Assembly: GCF_000427805.1 (NCBI RefSeq)
Contig: NZ_ATYS01000002.1
Span: forward strand, 124,190 to 188,189
Length of the DNA stretch: 64,000 nt
Direction: 5' to 3'
DNA from: Budvicia aquatica DSM 5075 = ATCC 35567
GTDB taxonomy: Bacteria; Pseudomonadota; Gammaproteobacteria; Enterobacterales; Enterobacteriaceae
Of the stretch, positions 50,002 to 59,133 are shown one piece after another (the stretch's first letter is position 1; each line of letters begins with the position of its first letter). The notes under the pieces were generated by a model, which saw nothing but the letters and a program-made list of their open reading frames with translations, was not told the origin of the DNA and made no database searches. The translations under genes were made by a program, and so were the position numbers.

Positions 50002-50733
50002 ATGGATCCTTTAATTTATACCGCTGTCAGCGGCGCTAATCAGGCGTTATCGAAGCAGCAGATCAGCGCAAACAACTTAGCTAATGCCAATACTCAGGGG
50101 TTTAGAGCCGATCTGGCACAGGCCGCATCCCGTCAGGTTATGGGTGCTGGATTTGACAGTCGTTATCTTGTTGAAGGACAGAACGGTGGCGTTGATATGA
50201 CGCCCGGTTCGATTATCCAGACTGGCCGCGGGCTGGACGTAGCAATTCAGGGACGAGGATTAATCGCTTTGCAAGATGGCGATCGTGAAGTCTACACCCG
50301 TGACGGGAATATCGAGATTGAAGAAGACGGAAGTTTAACGGTTGGCGGCATGCCCGTTTTAGGCGATGGCGGACCTATCGTACTTCCTCCTTTTGCCTCG
50401 GTGGACATTGGCCGTGACGGAACCATCTCGATTACGCCTGACGACGGCAATATGGCAGCAGTAATGGATGTGGATCGCATTAAGCTGGTGGATATTGCGG
50501 CTAATCAGCTGAGTAAAGATAACAGCGGGCTGCTGATTTCTAATGCCGGCGCTGTACCGCGTGACGAAGCGGTTCAGGTTATTGGCCAGCATTTAGAAGG
50601 CAGTAACGTGTCAGCGATTACTGAAATGGTATCCACCGTGTCATTGAACCGTCAGTTTGAAGCCCAAATCAAAATGATGAAAGCGGCTGAAGAACTGGCT
50701 CAGGCTGGTAACAAGCTAATCCGTAACGGTTAA
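50002..50733 (+). CDS. lfgF: FlgF-family rod protein (lateral LfgF)
   Basis: Proximal/middle rod subunit, 243 residues. Begins MDPLIYTAVSGANQALSKQQ and has ISANNLANANTQGFRADL, GRGLDVAIQGRGLIAL and the C-terminal GSNVSAITEMVSTVSLNRQF, all typical of FlgF. Confidence 0.95.
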   Translation: MDPLIYTAVSGANQALSKQQISANNLANANTQGFRADLAQAASRQVMGAGFDSRYLVEGQNGGVDMTPGSIIQTGRGLDVAIQGRGLIALQDGDREVYTRDGNIEIEEDGSLTVGGMPVLGDGGPIVLPPFASVDIGRDGTISITPDDGNMAAVMDVDRIKLVDIAANQLSKDNSGLLISNAGAVPRDEAVQVIGQHLEGSNVSAITEMVSTVSLNRQFEAQIKMMKAAEELAQAGNKLIRNG

Positions 50734-50807
50734 ACCACCGTTTGAGCGTGCTTCCGGATGGCCGGGAGTACCCACTCCCGAAATAACGAGACTAAGGAAC
50801 GATCAGA

Positions 50808-51593
50808 ATGAATCCAGCATTGTGGATTAGTAAAACGGGTCTGGCGGCACAAGATGCCAAGATGAACGCAATCTCCAATAACCTGGCTAACGTTAACACC
50901 ACCGGTTTTAAGCGGGATCGCGTCGTTTTTGAAGACCTGTTTTACCAAACGGCAAGAGCACCGGGTACTCAGCTCGATCAGGCCAATATGGCACCGACCG
51001 GCGTTCAGTACGGTAGCGGTGTCAATATTATCGGTACCCAGAAGCAATTTACCGTTGGCAGTATGCAGACCACCGGACAGAGCCTGGATGTGGCGATTAC
51101 CGGGCAGGGATTCTTCCAAGTAGAAACCCCGGATGGTGATATTGCTTACACCCGCGCCGGTAATTTACAGGTTAATGCTGACGGTACGATTGTTACCGCT
51201 CAGGGTCTGCCGTTACTGCCACAAATTGAGCTGCCACCGAATACCTCTTCGGTCACCATCGGTACCGACGGAACGGTTTCTGCCATTGTTGGCGGTGAAA
51301 CCGACCCGGCTGAACTGGGTCAGATAACGCTGGTGAACTTTGTTAATCCGGCCGGTTTAAACGCCATTGGCGGTAACTTATATAAAGAGACTGCTGCCAG
51401 CGGTGAAGCGGTAGAAGGCGTTCCCGGTGAAGAAGCTTTCGGGCAACTGAAACAAGGCACACTGGAAGGTTCTAACGTGCAGGTTGTTGAAGAAATGGTG
51501 GATATGATCACCGTTCAACGCGCCTATGAAATGAATGCCAAGATGGTTTCTGCCGCCGACGATATGCTGAAGTTTATTACTCAGAGCATGTAA
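50808..51593 (+). CDS. lfgG: FlgG-family distal rod protein (lateral LfgG)
   Basis: Distal rod subunit, 261 residues, the standard FlgG length. Begins MNPALWISKTGLAAQDAKMN with ISNNLANVNTTGFKRDRVVF and ends EGSNVQVVEEMVDMITVQRA followed by YEMNAKMVS. The 74-bp gap before it contains a small hairpin (GGGAGT / ACTCCC at 50766-50781). Confidence 0.95.
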   Translation: MNPALWISKTGLAAQDAKMNAISNNLANVNTTGFKRDRVVFEDLFYQTARAPGTQLDQANMAPTGVQYGSGVNIIGTQKQFTVGSMQTTGQSLDVAITGQGFFQVETPDGDIAYTRAGNLQVNADGTIVTAQGLPLLPQIELPPNTSSVTIGTDGTVSAIVGGETDPAELGQITLVNFVNPAGLNAIGGNLYKETAASGEAVEGVPGEEAFGQLKQGTLEGSNVQVVEEMVDMITVQRAYEMNAKMVSAADDMLKFITQSM

Positions 51594-51616
51594 TTAGCGC
51601 TGAGTTTTTCGTAGGT

Positions 51617-51665
51617 TTTGTCCGCGAAGAGTGCGTTGGAATAGCGGTATTTCCTGGCGGACAAA
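51617..51665. repeat. Inverted repeat between lfgG and lfgH
   Basis: TTTGTCCGC at 51617-51625 is repeated in reverse as GCGGACAAA at 51657-51665, 31 bases apart. A second hairpin, GGCGTA / TACGCC, lies near 51704. This 154-bp gap is the longest inside the lfg operon and could attenuate or process the transcript. Function not shown. Confidence 0.45.
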
Positions 51666-51750
51666 GGGCGGTGATTTGGGCACTGTCGTTGTCATTAACC
51701 TCCGGCGTATGAAAGTACGCCCTTATGAACTTTGAATTGTAGCTAACGTG

Positions 51751-52425
51751 ATGAAAAAATTATTTATTTTGCTATGTAGTCTTCCTTTATTTATCAGCCT
51801 GGCGGGCTGCGAAAGCCCAGCCATGCTGGTGACTAAAGACGATGCTGCTTTTGCACCGCCAGAAAATCTTAGCGCTGCTCAGCCAGTGGTCAGCGGTGGC
51901 GGGCTATATCAAACCGGTTATAACTGGACGTTGGTTCAAGATCGCCGGGCTTACCGGGTTGGCGATATTTTGACTATCAAGCTGGATGAATCAACGCAAT
52001 CGAGCAAGCAGGCCAGAACGAATTTTGGTAAGAAAAATGATGTGTCTATCGGCGCGCCTGAAGTTTTCGGCCACACCATAGACAACCTGAGCGGCTCTGT
52101 TTCGGGTAATCGTAACTTTAACGGTAATGGCACGTCCCAGCAGCAAAACATGCTCAGAGGCTCTATTTCTGTTGCCGTTCATAAAGTCCTGCCTAACGGC
52201 GTGCTGGAAGTCCGTGGTGAAAAGTGGCTTACCCTAAATCAGGGCGATGAATATATGCGCGTTACCGGTTTGGTCAGAGCCGAAGACGTTGAACGGGATA
52301 ATTCAATATCATCCCAGCGAATTGCGAATGCCCGGATCTCTTATGCCGGCCGCGGAGCGCTTAGCGATGCGAATGCAGCGGGTTGGTTAACGCGCTTCTT
52401 TAACCATCCGGTGTTCCCTATTTAA
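51751..52425 (+). CDS. lfgH: FlgH-family L-ring lipoprotein (lateral LfgH)
   Basis: Outer-membrane L ring. The protein starts MKKLFILLCSLPLFISLAGC with a lipobox LAGC, so the cysteine is lipidated. The FlgH features RAYRVGDILTIKLDESTQSS and LPNGVLEVRGEKWLTLNQGD are present. A GTG just before the ATG could add one residue. 224 residues. Confidence 0.94.
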   Translation: MKKLFILLCSLPLFISLAGCESPAMLVTKDDAAFAPPENLSAAQPVVSGGGLYQTGYNWTLVQDRRAYRVGDILTIKLDESTQSSKQARTNFGKKNDVSIGAPEVFGHTIDNLSGSVSGNRNFNGNGTSQQQNMLRGSISVAVHKVLPNGVLEVRGEKWLTLNQGDEYMRVTGLVRAEDVERDNSISSQRIANARISYAGRGALSDANAAGWLTRFFNHPVFPI

Positions 52426-52461
52426 TGATTAATCTGATTATTGAGGATGTAGGTACAAAAT

Positions 52462-53571
52462 ATGTTAAGGATTAAACGCTCGCTGTGTGCGGCAATCACG
52501 GCACTTTCATTGGTCGTGCCACAGGCTTTTAGCCAAACGGTCGGTAACCTGGTTGATGTTCAGGGGGTTCGTGGTAACCAACTGGTGGGATACAGCTTGG
52601 TTGTTGGCCTTGACGGTACGGGTGATAAAAATCAGGTGAAATTCACCAGCCAGTCCGTGACCAATATGCTTCGTCAGTTCGGCGTTCAGATGCCGGCCAA
52701 AATTGACCCTAAGGTAAAGAACGTGGCTGCAGTTGCTATCAGCGCCACGCTGCCACCTATGTATGCGCGTGGTCAGACTATTGACGTCACGGTTTCATCT
52801 ATTGGTGATGCAAAGAGCTTACGCGGCGGAACATTACTGCTAGCTCAACTGCGCGGTGCTGACGGTGAAGTTTATGCATTAGCACAGGGCAATGTGGTTG
52901 TCGGTGGCGTTAGCGCTCAGGGCAAAAGTGGCTCGAGCGTGACGATTAATACAACCACCGCAGGTCGCGTACCTAACGGTGCCAGCATTGAGCGTGAAAT
53001 TCCAAGCGACTTTAATACCAATAACCAGATAATTCTTAACTTGAAACGCCCGAGCTTTAAAACGGCTAATAACATCGCGGTTGCGATTAATCAGGCTTTC
53101 GGTGGCACAACCGCTTCAGCTCAAAGCGCGACCAATATTTCGGTCGTTGCTCCGATGGACCCCAGCGCCCGCGTTACATTTATGTCAATGCTGGAAGAGC
53201 TCAAAGTGGATTCAGGTCCTCAGCCGGCACGGGTGGTATTTAACGCCAGAACTGGCACGGTGGTTATGGGTGAAGGCGTGGTTGTTCGCGCAGCCGCGGT
53301 AGCTCACGGTAACCTTTCAGTCACCATTGAAGAGCGCCAGAACGTGAGCCAACCGAACTCGTTTGGCCGAGGCCAGACGGCTATCACGCCGGAAAGTGAT
53401 GTTAGCGTGAATCAGCAGGGTGCTCAGATGGTGAAAATCCCCGCCGGTACCAGCCTGAAATCGATTGTAAATACTATTAACAGTCTGGGTGCGACGCCTG
53501 ACGATGTGATGTCAATTCTGCAATCTTTACATGAAGCCGGTGCTTTAGATGCTGAACTGGTTGTGATTTAA
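52462..53571 (+). CDS. lfgI: FlgI-family P-ring protein (lateral LfgI)
   Basis: Periplasmic P ring. The 369 residues have a signal peptide ([13 protein letters not shown]) and the conserved [40 protein letters not shown] and the C-terminal [20 protein letters not shown]. Assembly should need LfgA. Confidence 0.95.
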   Translation: MLRIKRSLCAAITALSLVVPQAFSQTVGNLVDVQGVRGNQLVGYSLVVGLDGTGDKNQVKFTSQSVTNMLRQFGVQMPAKIDPKVKNVAAVAISATLPPMYARGQTIDVTVSSIGDAKSLRGGTLLLAQLRGADGEVYALAQGNVVVGGVSAQGKSGSSVTINTTTAGRVPNGASIEREIPSDFNTNNQIILNLKRPSFKTANNIAVAINQAFGGTTASAQSATNISVVAPMDPSARVTFMSMLEELKVDSGPQPARVVFNARTGTVVMGEGVVVRAAAVAHGNLSVTIEERQNVSQPNSFGRGQTAITPESDVSVNQQGAQMVKIPAGTSLKSIVNTINSLGATPDDVMSILQSLHEAGALDAELVVI

Positions 53572-53582
53572 AAGGGCTGAAT

Positions 53583-53903
53583 ATGATTAACGCAATAGGT
53601 TCAAGTAACGCCGGCAATACCATTGCCGGTGATTTAACCGGCAGCGCCAGGCCGACAAATATTGAACAGGCCGCTCAGGAGTTTGAAGCCATCTTCTTAC
53701 GTTCAATGCTACAACAGATGCGTAAAGCAGCCGATGTATTAGCGGCAGATGACGATCCGTTTAACAGTAAGCAGCAGCGCATGATGCGTGATTTTTACGA
53801 CGACACGCTGGCGACTAATTTGGCCTCCCAGCGCAGCGGTGGTATCGCCAACTTGCTGATTCAGCAATTGGGCGGTAACAACGCCACAGCTGAAGTCGAA
53901 TAA
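53583..53903 (+). CDS. lfgJ: FlgJ-like rod-capping protein without the muramidase domain (lateral LfgJ)
   Basis: Rod-binding domain only: 106 residues with EQAAQEFEAIFLRSMLQQMR and QRMMRDFYDDTLATNLASQR. FlgJ of E. coli is about 313 residues and carries a C-terminal peptidoglycan hydrolase (FlgJ-type glucosaminidase) that is absent here. A separate cell-wall enzyme must open the wall for the rod. Such short forms are known in other bacteria. Confidence 0.92.
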   Translation: MINAIGSSNAGNTIAGDLTGSARPTNIEQAAQEFEAIFLRSMLQQMRKAADVLAADDDPFNSKQQRMMRDFYDDTLATNLASQRSGGIANLLIQQLGGNNATAEVE

Positions 53904-54035
53904 GTATTTAAGTCTGGCTGAGTTTGGCCGCTTTAAACAGTAAAGAAGCTATATCAATAGCGGCAAATTGAACATCAATGACCGGCCAGACTGATTTTGA
54001 CGGCACCGGGAATGACATAACGTGAGATGCAAAAA

Positions 54036-55397
54036 ATGAAGTTAATTAATATCGCTTACACCGGAGCACAGGCTGCACAAGCCAAATTGAATACGACGGC
54101 AATGAATACGGCCAATGCCTATACGCCGGGCTATAGCCGTCAGCGTGTGGAGGTCAGCGCCTTAGGCGGTTACGGCATGTCAGCAGGAAGCGGCGTAGAA
54201 GTTACGGGTATTCGTCGGATTTCAGATCAGTACCTGACAAATCAGGTCTGGCGCGCTAATAGCGAAACCGGTTATTTCACTATGGGCCAGCAGTACATCG
54301 GGGCCTTAGAGCAGATTATTGGTGCTGAGAGTACCGGATTAGGCTACGGCCTGGATAAATTCTTTGCCTCTCTGAATTCGGCTACCACAACGCCTGAAAA
54401 CCGAGCGCTGCGTGAGCAAGTGATTAATGAAGCCAACGCGATGGCGACGCGCTTCAACAGCATTAATAACTTTATTAATACCCAGAAAGACAATATTACT
54501 ACCCAGCGTAATAGCACTCTGGAAAGCATTAATTCTCTGACCAGTAATATTGCTGAGTTTAACCGTCATATTAGTGAGCTGGAAGCTAAAGGTCATAACG
54601 TTAATACGCTGCGCGATGAGCGCGATGAGTTAGTTAATGAGCTGAGTGGCCTGGTAGACGTACGGGTTAATGAAACTTCTGACGGTTCTTACACGGTTTC
54701 ACTGGTTGACGGACAACCGCTGGTTAGCGGACGAAATTCATCAACTTTAAAGATGGGTACCGATAGTAACGGTGCGCCGGCAATGGAACTGACCTTCTCT
54801 GGTACCACTTTCGGCGTTGATATGTCTACCGGTGGCCAATTAGGTGCGCTGCATGACTACGAAGTCGGTACTTTGGGTGAAATGCAGGCCACGGTTACCA
54901 GCATGGCTAAGTTGATTGCTGATACATTTAACGATCAACTGGCTCAAGGTTTTGACCTTAACGGTAATCCGGGTAAACCTCTGTTTGTGTTTGATCCGAA
55001 TAACCCGCGTGGAATGCTGCAGGTTAATGATATTAGTGCCGAAGAGTTGGCATTTTCTGATACTGCAGGGGAAGACGGTAACGGTAAAAACTTGCAGGCG
55101 CTGATTGGAATTAAAAACCAAACTATGGCGATTGATGGCTTGGGCAATATGAGCCTGAACGATGCCAGCGCCGCGATTGTTAGCCGGGTTGGTATTGCCA
55201 GTCGCCAAAATCAGGTGGAGCTCAGAGCGGCATCGGCGGTCCAGTTTGAGGCTATCTCTCAACGCGATAGCGTAAGCGGCGTGAGTATGGACGAAGAGGC
55301 AGTCAATCTTTTGACCTATACCAAGGCTTACCAGTCTAACCTGAAGGTTATGGCAACCGGTGACCAGATATTTTCTGACTTACTGGCACTGTTTTAA
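54036..55397 (+). CDS. lfgK: FlgK-family hook-filament junction protein (lateral LfgK)
   Basis: First hook-associated protein. From ATG 54036 (MKLINIAYTGAQAAQAKLNT) it is 453 residues; an ATG at 54027 would add three. N-terminal NTANAYTPGYSRQRVEVSAL and the C-terminal VNLLTYTKAYQSNLKVMATG followed by DQIFSDLLALF are FlgK signatures. The 123-bp gap upstream holds an AGTCTGGC / GCCAGACT inverted repeat but no promoter I can name. Confidence 0.93.
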   Translation: MKLINIAYTGAQAAQAKLNTTAMNTANAYTPGYSRQRVEVSALGGYGMSAGSGVEVTGIRRISDQYLTNQVWRANSETGYFTMGQQYIGALEQIIGAESTGLGYGLDKFFASLNSATTTPENRALREQVINEANAMATRFNSINNFINTQKDNITTQRNSTLESINSLTSNIAEFNRHISELEAKGHNVNTLRDERDELVNELSGLVDVRVNETSDGSYTVSLVDGQPLVSGRNSSTLKMGTDSNGAPAMELTFSGTTFGVDMSTGGQLGALHDYEVGTLGEMQATVTSMAKLIADTFNDQLAQGFDLNGNPGKPLFVFDPNNPRGMLQVNDISAEELAFSDTAGEDGNGKNLQALIGIKNQTMAIDGLGNMSLNDASAAIVSRVGIASRQNQVELRAASAVQFEAISQRDSVSGVSMDEEAVNLLTYTKAYQSNLKVMATGDQIFSDLLALF

Positions 55398-55501
55398 GTC
55401 AGGTCTAACAGCCTGAACACCAATAGGGTCGAGCCCGTAAGTACGAATAATGTGTAACGGAGCAAATTCCGCACAACACAAACGATAAAGGAATAATGAT
55501 A

Positions 55502-56419
55502 ATGCGTGTAACTAGCTTAAATACTGCTGCGACAATGATGAGAAACATTAATAATAATGCCTCATCTATGAACAAGCTGATGGACCAAATGGCTCAACAG
55601 ACTCGTCTGTTAGTTCCTTCAGACGATCCGATTGCCAGCACTCGCATGATACAAATCAGCCGTGAGCAGGCCGCTATCGGCCAATATAAAAGCAATATTA
55701 GTACGGTCTCAGGCAGCTTAGCCCAGCAAGAAACTCATATGGATTCGATCAATAAGCAGCTTTTAGCGATGCGTGACAAACTATTGATCGCATCGAACGG
55801 CACGAATACTTCGGAAAATATGGACGGATATGGCAACGAGTTACAGGCCATGATGGAGTCTATCGTTGCAGAGCTGAACACTAAGAATGAAGACGGTCGT
55901 TATATCTTCTCCGGTACTAAAACGTCGGAACAAACCGTAATGTTTGATGAAGCATCAGGCAAATATGTGTTTCAGGGCAATAATGAGCAGCGTGAGAGTA
56001 CGGTGGCTAACGGTATTGATATTAAAGAGAACACTACCGTAGGTGACGTGTTCTTTAACGGTAATGATGACCTGCTGAACGACTTAAATTCGCTGGTTGG
56101 TATGCTAAAAGATCCGAACACTGACTTTAATTCGCCAGAGTTTAACGATGCGATGAAGAACATGATTGATACCGTTGATAACGGAATTGGTTCTGTTGCG
56201 TCTAAGATAACCGGATTAGGCGGGCGCCAAAATACTATTTCTATGCTGAACGATACTCATGTCGATGTTGCTACCTCTAATGAGTTGATTCAGAAAGATC
56301 TGTCCGATCTGGATTATCCGACGGCGTCAATAAAGCTGAATGGATATCTTCTGGCAGCCCAAGCGACCCAGGCTACCTATGTGAAGATTAATAATTTATC
56401 GTTGTTTGATGCCATCTAA
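55502..56419 (+). CDS. lfgL: FlgL-family hook-filament junction protein (lateral LfgL)
   Basis: Second hook-associated protein, structurally close to flagellin. From ATG 55502 (MRVTSLNTAATMMRNINNNA) it is 305 residues; ATG 55496 is an alternative. LLVPSDDPIASTRMIQISRE and the C-terminal DLDYPTASIKLNGYLLAAQA followed by TQATYVKINNLSLFD match FlgL. Confidence 0.94.
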   Translation: MRVTSLNTAATMMRNINNNASSMNKLMDQMAQQTRLLVPSDDPIASTRMIQISREQAAIGQYKSNISTVSGSLAQQETHMDSINKQLLAMRDKLLIASNGTNTSENMDGYGNELQAMMESIVAELNTKNEDGRYIFSGTKTSEQTVMFDEASGKYVFQGNNEQRESTVANGIDIKENTTVGDVFFNGNDDLLNDLNSLVGMLKDPNTDFNSPEFNDAMKNMIDTVDNGIGSVASKITGLGGRQNTISMLNDTHVDVATSNELIQKDLSDLDYPTASIKLNGYLLAAQATQATYVKINNLSLFDAI

Positions 56420-56430
56420 CTGAGAGTGCT

Positions 56431-57447
56431 ATGCAAGTAGGTTTACAGTCCCCTAACAGTTTTGGTACCGCTTCCGCGTTAGCGCGGGGGCAGGTTTCTC
56501 GTACTGCCAACGTTGGTCAGGTGAATGCAGTTGCTGATAGCAAACTGACAAATTTCCCTGATTCGCCGTTTATTTCAACTCAGCCGTTACGTTACAACGT
56601 GCAGTTAAATGAACAGCTAACGTCCGTTCAGCAGGCCGATAATTTTCTGCGTAAAGTAGAGAATCACCTGCTGGCACTACGCCAGGGCGTTTCTACTAAT
56701 AATAGCCAGTATCAAAAACATGCAGATAGCCTGAACACGCTGTTGAATAATCGCAATAAGCTTTCTGGCGGAACGGTCGATCGTCAGCTAAATGCGATAT
56801 TAGGGGAAAAACCACCTCAGGTTAATTTTTCCCTACAGGGAATTAATAACGTGCTGCAAAAATCACAGCAGGAAACGCTGATTTTTTCTTTAGCCGGGCA
56901 AAAGCGGGATATTACCGCGGTAACAATTAAAGATGACAGCTCTCCACAGCAGATTTTACGTAGTTTGAATCTTGGTCTGGGGCGTTTTGGCGTACAGGGG
57001 CGTTCGCCTGACGGCCAGCAGGTGGTTTTTTCAGTTAATGAAAGCCAATGGGGGCGAGTTTCTGAGCATCTAAGCGTTCGCGGAGAAGGGCAACGTTACC
57101 CTGACGGCGTATTTTATCCGGTTAAAACCGTGGCCGAAGTGGCCCCGGAAGATGTGATTAATAAGCTGAAAACTAACGCTGTTCCGGCCAAAAGCCAGCT
57201 TGGTGATATTCAGAACATTCTGGAGCATGTGAACGGCCAGCGTCGCCAACTGATGCAGCACAAAGATAATGTGCGTTCGCGCATTGACGGTATGGCAACG
57301 TTTCAGAATGACGGCGATGCGCTTCAGGCATCATCATTACTGGCAGATAAACTGAGTTCAGGTACGCAGGATTATAAAACCATTACTCAAGCGATTGCCG
57401 GTCAGGCAAACGTACGGAGCCTGACGGTGAGAAACTTACTTGGCTAA
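56431..57447 (+). CDS. lafW: LafW-like lateral hook-associated protein
   Basis: 338 residues with no signal peptide, following lfgL by 11 bp. In Flag-2 loci the gene at this place is lafW, described as a hook-associated protein. The sequence is hydrophilic with helical ends (EQLTSVQQADNFLRKVENHL; YKTITQAIAGQANVRSLTVR), as expected for an exported axial or accessory protein. I find no motif that proves the role, so the name rests on gene order. Confidence 0.6.
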   Translation: MQVGLQSPNSFGTASALARGQVSRTANVGQVNAVADSKLTNFPDSPFISTQPLRYNVQLNEQLTSVQQADNFLRKVENHLLALRQGVSTNNSQYQKHADSLNTLLNNRNKLSGGTVDRQLNAILGEKPPQVNFSLQGINNVLQKSQQETLIFSLAGQKRDITAVTIKDDSSPQQILRSLNLGLGRFGVQGRSPDGQQVVFSVNESQWGRVSEHLSVRGEGQRYPDGVFYPVKTVAEVAPEDVINKLKTNAVPAKSQLGDIQNILEHVNGQRRQLMQHKDNVRSRIDGMATFQNDGDALQASSLLADKLSSGTQDYKTITQAIAGQANVRSLTVRNLLG

Positions 57448-57456
57448 TCTGATTTT

Positions 57457-57505
57457 AGCCTAAGGACAAAGCAGCGAGTGTTAGCAACCACTTTGCACTT
57501 AGGCT
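57457..57505. terminator. Long hairpin between lafW and the lafZ-partner gene
   Basis: AGCCTAAG at 57457-57464 pairs with CTTAGGCT at 57498-57505, with an inner AAAG / CTTT pair. It lies between the stops of convergent transcripts. No clear T-run follows, so bidirectional termination is only likely. Confidence 0.5.
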
Positions 57506-57521
57506 GAAGAATCATTAACAG

Positions 57522-58118
57522 TTACTGCTTATCAGCTGCGTCTGGTTTTTTATCAGTAGCCGGTGCCGCAGGAGGCGTGTTTTCTAGCGGTTTGGTTGTT
57601 GTTTTAATGCTTTTAAACAGCGGAGGCGTGTACTCCAGCTTGGCGCTTTTCGGGTGAACAAAAACCAGACCATTCTGTGAAATAATGACCTGATTCTTTT
57701 CATTCTGAAAGCTGTTCAACAACATTATCCGATTGGTTGTCCCGTCAATAAGGCTATCGATCAGCCTGTTTTTCTGCGGGCTATTGTAGTAAATCGGTAG
57801 GAACTTGAAATCAGTTCCGCCACTGTTATTCTTTTCCAGCTTCATGTCTCCTTTCATGATAAAACGACTATCGCTAGGCGTTGTTATCGAGATAAGGAAA
57901 CTGTTGTTTCCCGGAAACATTCTAACGTCATAAACTTCTTCTTGTTCAGACAACAAATCATAAAAGCCCATCTGAGATTTTAGGTCAAGATCTTCTACAA
58001 CGGCTATATCAGACTCATTAGGAGGCCCATTGGCATGTGTTCTGGCAATGAATGAGACACTAATCACCATGAATAATGCCAATACAGTGGCTTTAGCTAT
58101 GGCACGCGGATAATTCAT
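57522..58118 (-). CDS. Exported protein paired with LafZ
   Basis: 198 residues with an N-terminal signal or anchor (AKATVLALFMVISVSFIARTHA), a periplasmic domain and a Pro/Ala/Lys-rich end (PPAAPATDKKPDAADKQ). I recognise no family. It overlaps the 3' end of lafZ by 26 bp, so the two are co-translated. This layout resembles membrane regulator plus periplasmic effector pairs such as ToxR-ToxS, which is inference from layout only. Confidence 0.65.
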   Translation of the reverse strand: MNYPRAIAKATVLALFMVISVSFIARTHANGPPNESDIAVVEDLDLKSQMGFYDLLSEQEEVYDVRMFPGNNSFLISITTPSDSRFIMKGDMKLEKNNSGGTDFKFLPIYYNSPQKNRLIDSLIDGTTNRIMLLNSFQNEKNQVIISQNGLVFVHPKSAKLEYTPPLFKSIKTTTKPLENTPPAAPATDKKPDAADKQ

Positions 58119-59133
58119 TTAACTTCCTTTCGATTTCCCGTAAAACAAGGTCGTTTAAACGGTCATTATTGATGCGCCAGTGGAAGATATTCATACTCAG
58201 TTCTTTATGTTCACAGCTGGTTTTAATTGAAAACGTATAGTGCAAAATAGGGTCGGACGCACGGTAATAGGCATCCAGCGTCGCGTTGTTTTTCTCCAAT
58301 AATTCATTGATTCGCTCAAGCGATGATTTTAAGCGTTCAGGTATATTATAGGCAGTTTGCCGGGTTGATTGAGTATTTTTAGAGACCCGGTACAGACTGA
58401 TATTATCATAAGGCTGCTCGTTCTCTTTTGTGACGTTCATTGCCGTTAGGCTGTCCTGTGGTGAGTCAGGGTTAAAGAAAAATACCCCAATCACAAAGGC
58501 CGCTACAATAACGGCACCAATCAGAAAATAGAAAGGGTAGCTCCGACTAAAATGCACGCCTTTAGGCGGTATATTGGCAACGGCTGGAAGATTTTTGACC
58601 TGCTTGGCTGAACTCTCTGCATCATTCTCAGATACCGGTGCCAACTGCCACCCGGTATAGCCCGGAATCTCATTATTCTGGGCTGCCTCGGCATCGCCAT
58701 CGGTTGATGCTTCAACTGAAAATGGTTCATCGGAACTCTCTTCATCAGGCACTTCATCTTCCAGATATTCACAGTACTCTTTTTCTAGCAGGTAGCCTTT
58801 TTTCGGGATGGTTTTGATTACTTTTTGATTTTTACCATCATCTTCAAGAGCGGCTCTTAATGCATGAATCGCGTTCGGTAAGCTGTTATTACCGATAATG
58901 CGTTTCTCCCAGACTAAGGCAGTCAGGCGTTCTCTGGAGAGTACAATGCCAGCGTGCTGGGCAAGAGTTTCCAGTAATTTTAGTTGGTATTCACCTAGGC
59001 GCTTAACTTCATTTGTATCCTTGTGAATGATAGAGCCCGAGGCGTGATCTATTAACCAACCATTGATGAAACAGCGTGTGTTATGTGCTTTCATTATTGA
59101 ATGAGTAAAAACCTTTTCAAGTGGCGCATTCAT
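58093..59133 (-). CDS. lafZ: LafZ-like membrane-bound transcriptional regulator (CadC/ToxR type)
   Basis: 346 residues: an N-terminal OmpR/PhoB-type winged helix (LGEYQLKLLETLAQHAGIVL, then SLPNAIHALRAALEDDG and VIKTIPKKGYLLE, about 15-120), an acidic linker, one transmembrane segment at about 199-220 and a periplasmic tail of about 125 residues with one cysteine pair (SCEH / SACHS). This is the one-component CadC/ToxR plan: sensing outside, DNA binding inside. Flag-2 loci carry lafZ at this place. A later ATG at 59094 is also possible; neither start has a strong site. Confidence 0.85.
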   Translation of the reverse strand: MNAPLEKVFTHSIMKAHNTRCFINGWLIDHASGSIIHKDTNEVKRLGEYQLKLLETLAQHAGIVLSRERLTALVWEKRIIGNNSLPNAIHALRAALEDDGKNQKVIKTIPKKGYLLEKEYCEYLEDEVPDEESSDEPFSVEASTDGDAEAAQNNEIPGYTGWQLAPVSENDAESSAKQVKNLPAVANIPPKGVHFSRSYPFYFLIGAVIVAAFVIGVFFFNPDSPQDSLTAMNVTKENEQPYDNISLYRVSKNTQSTRQTAYNIPERLKSSLERINELLEKNNATLDAYYRASDPILHYTFSIKTSCEHKELSMNIFHWRINNDRLNDLVLREIERKLNELSACHS

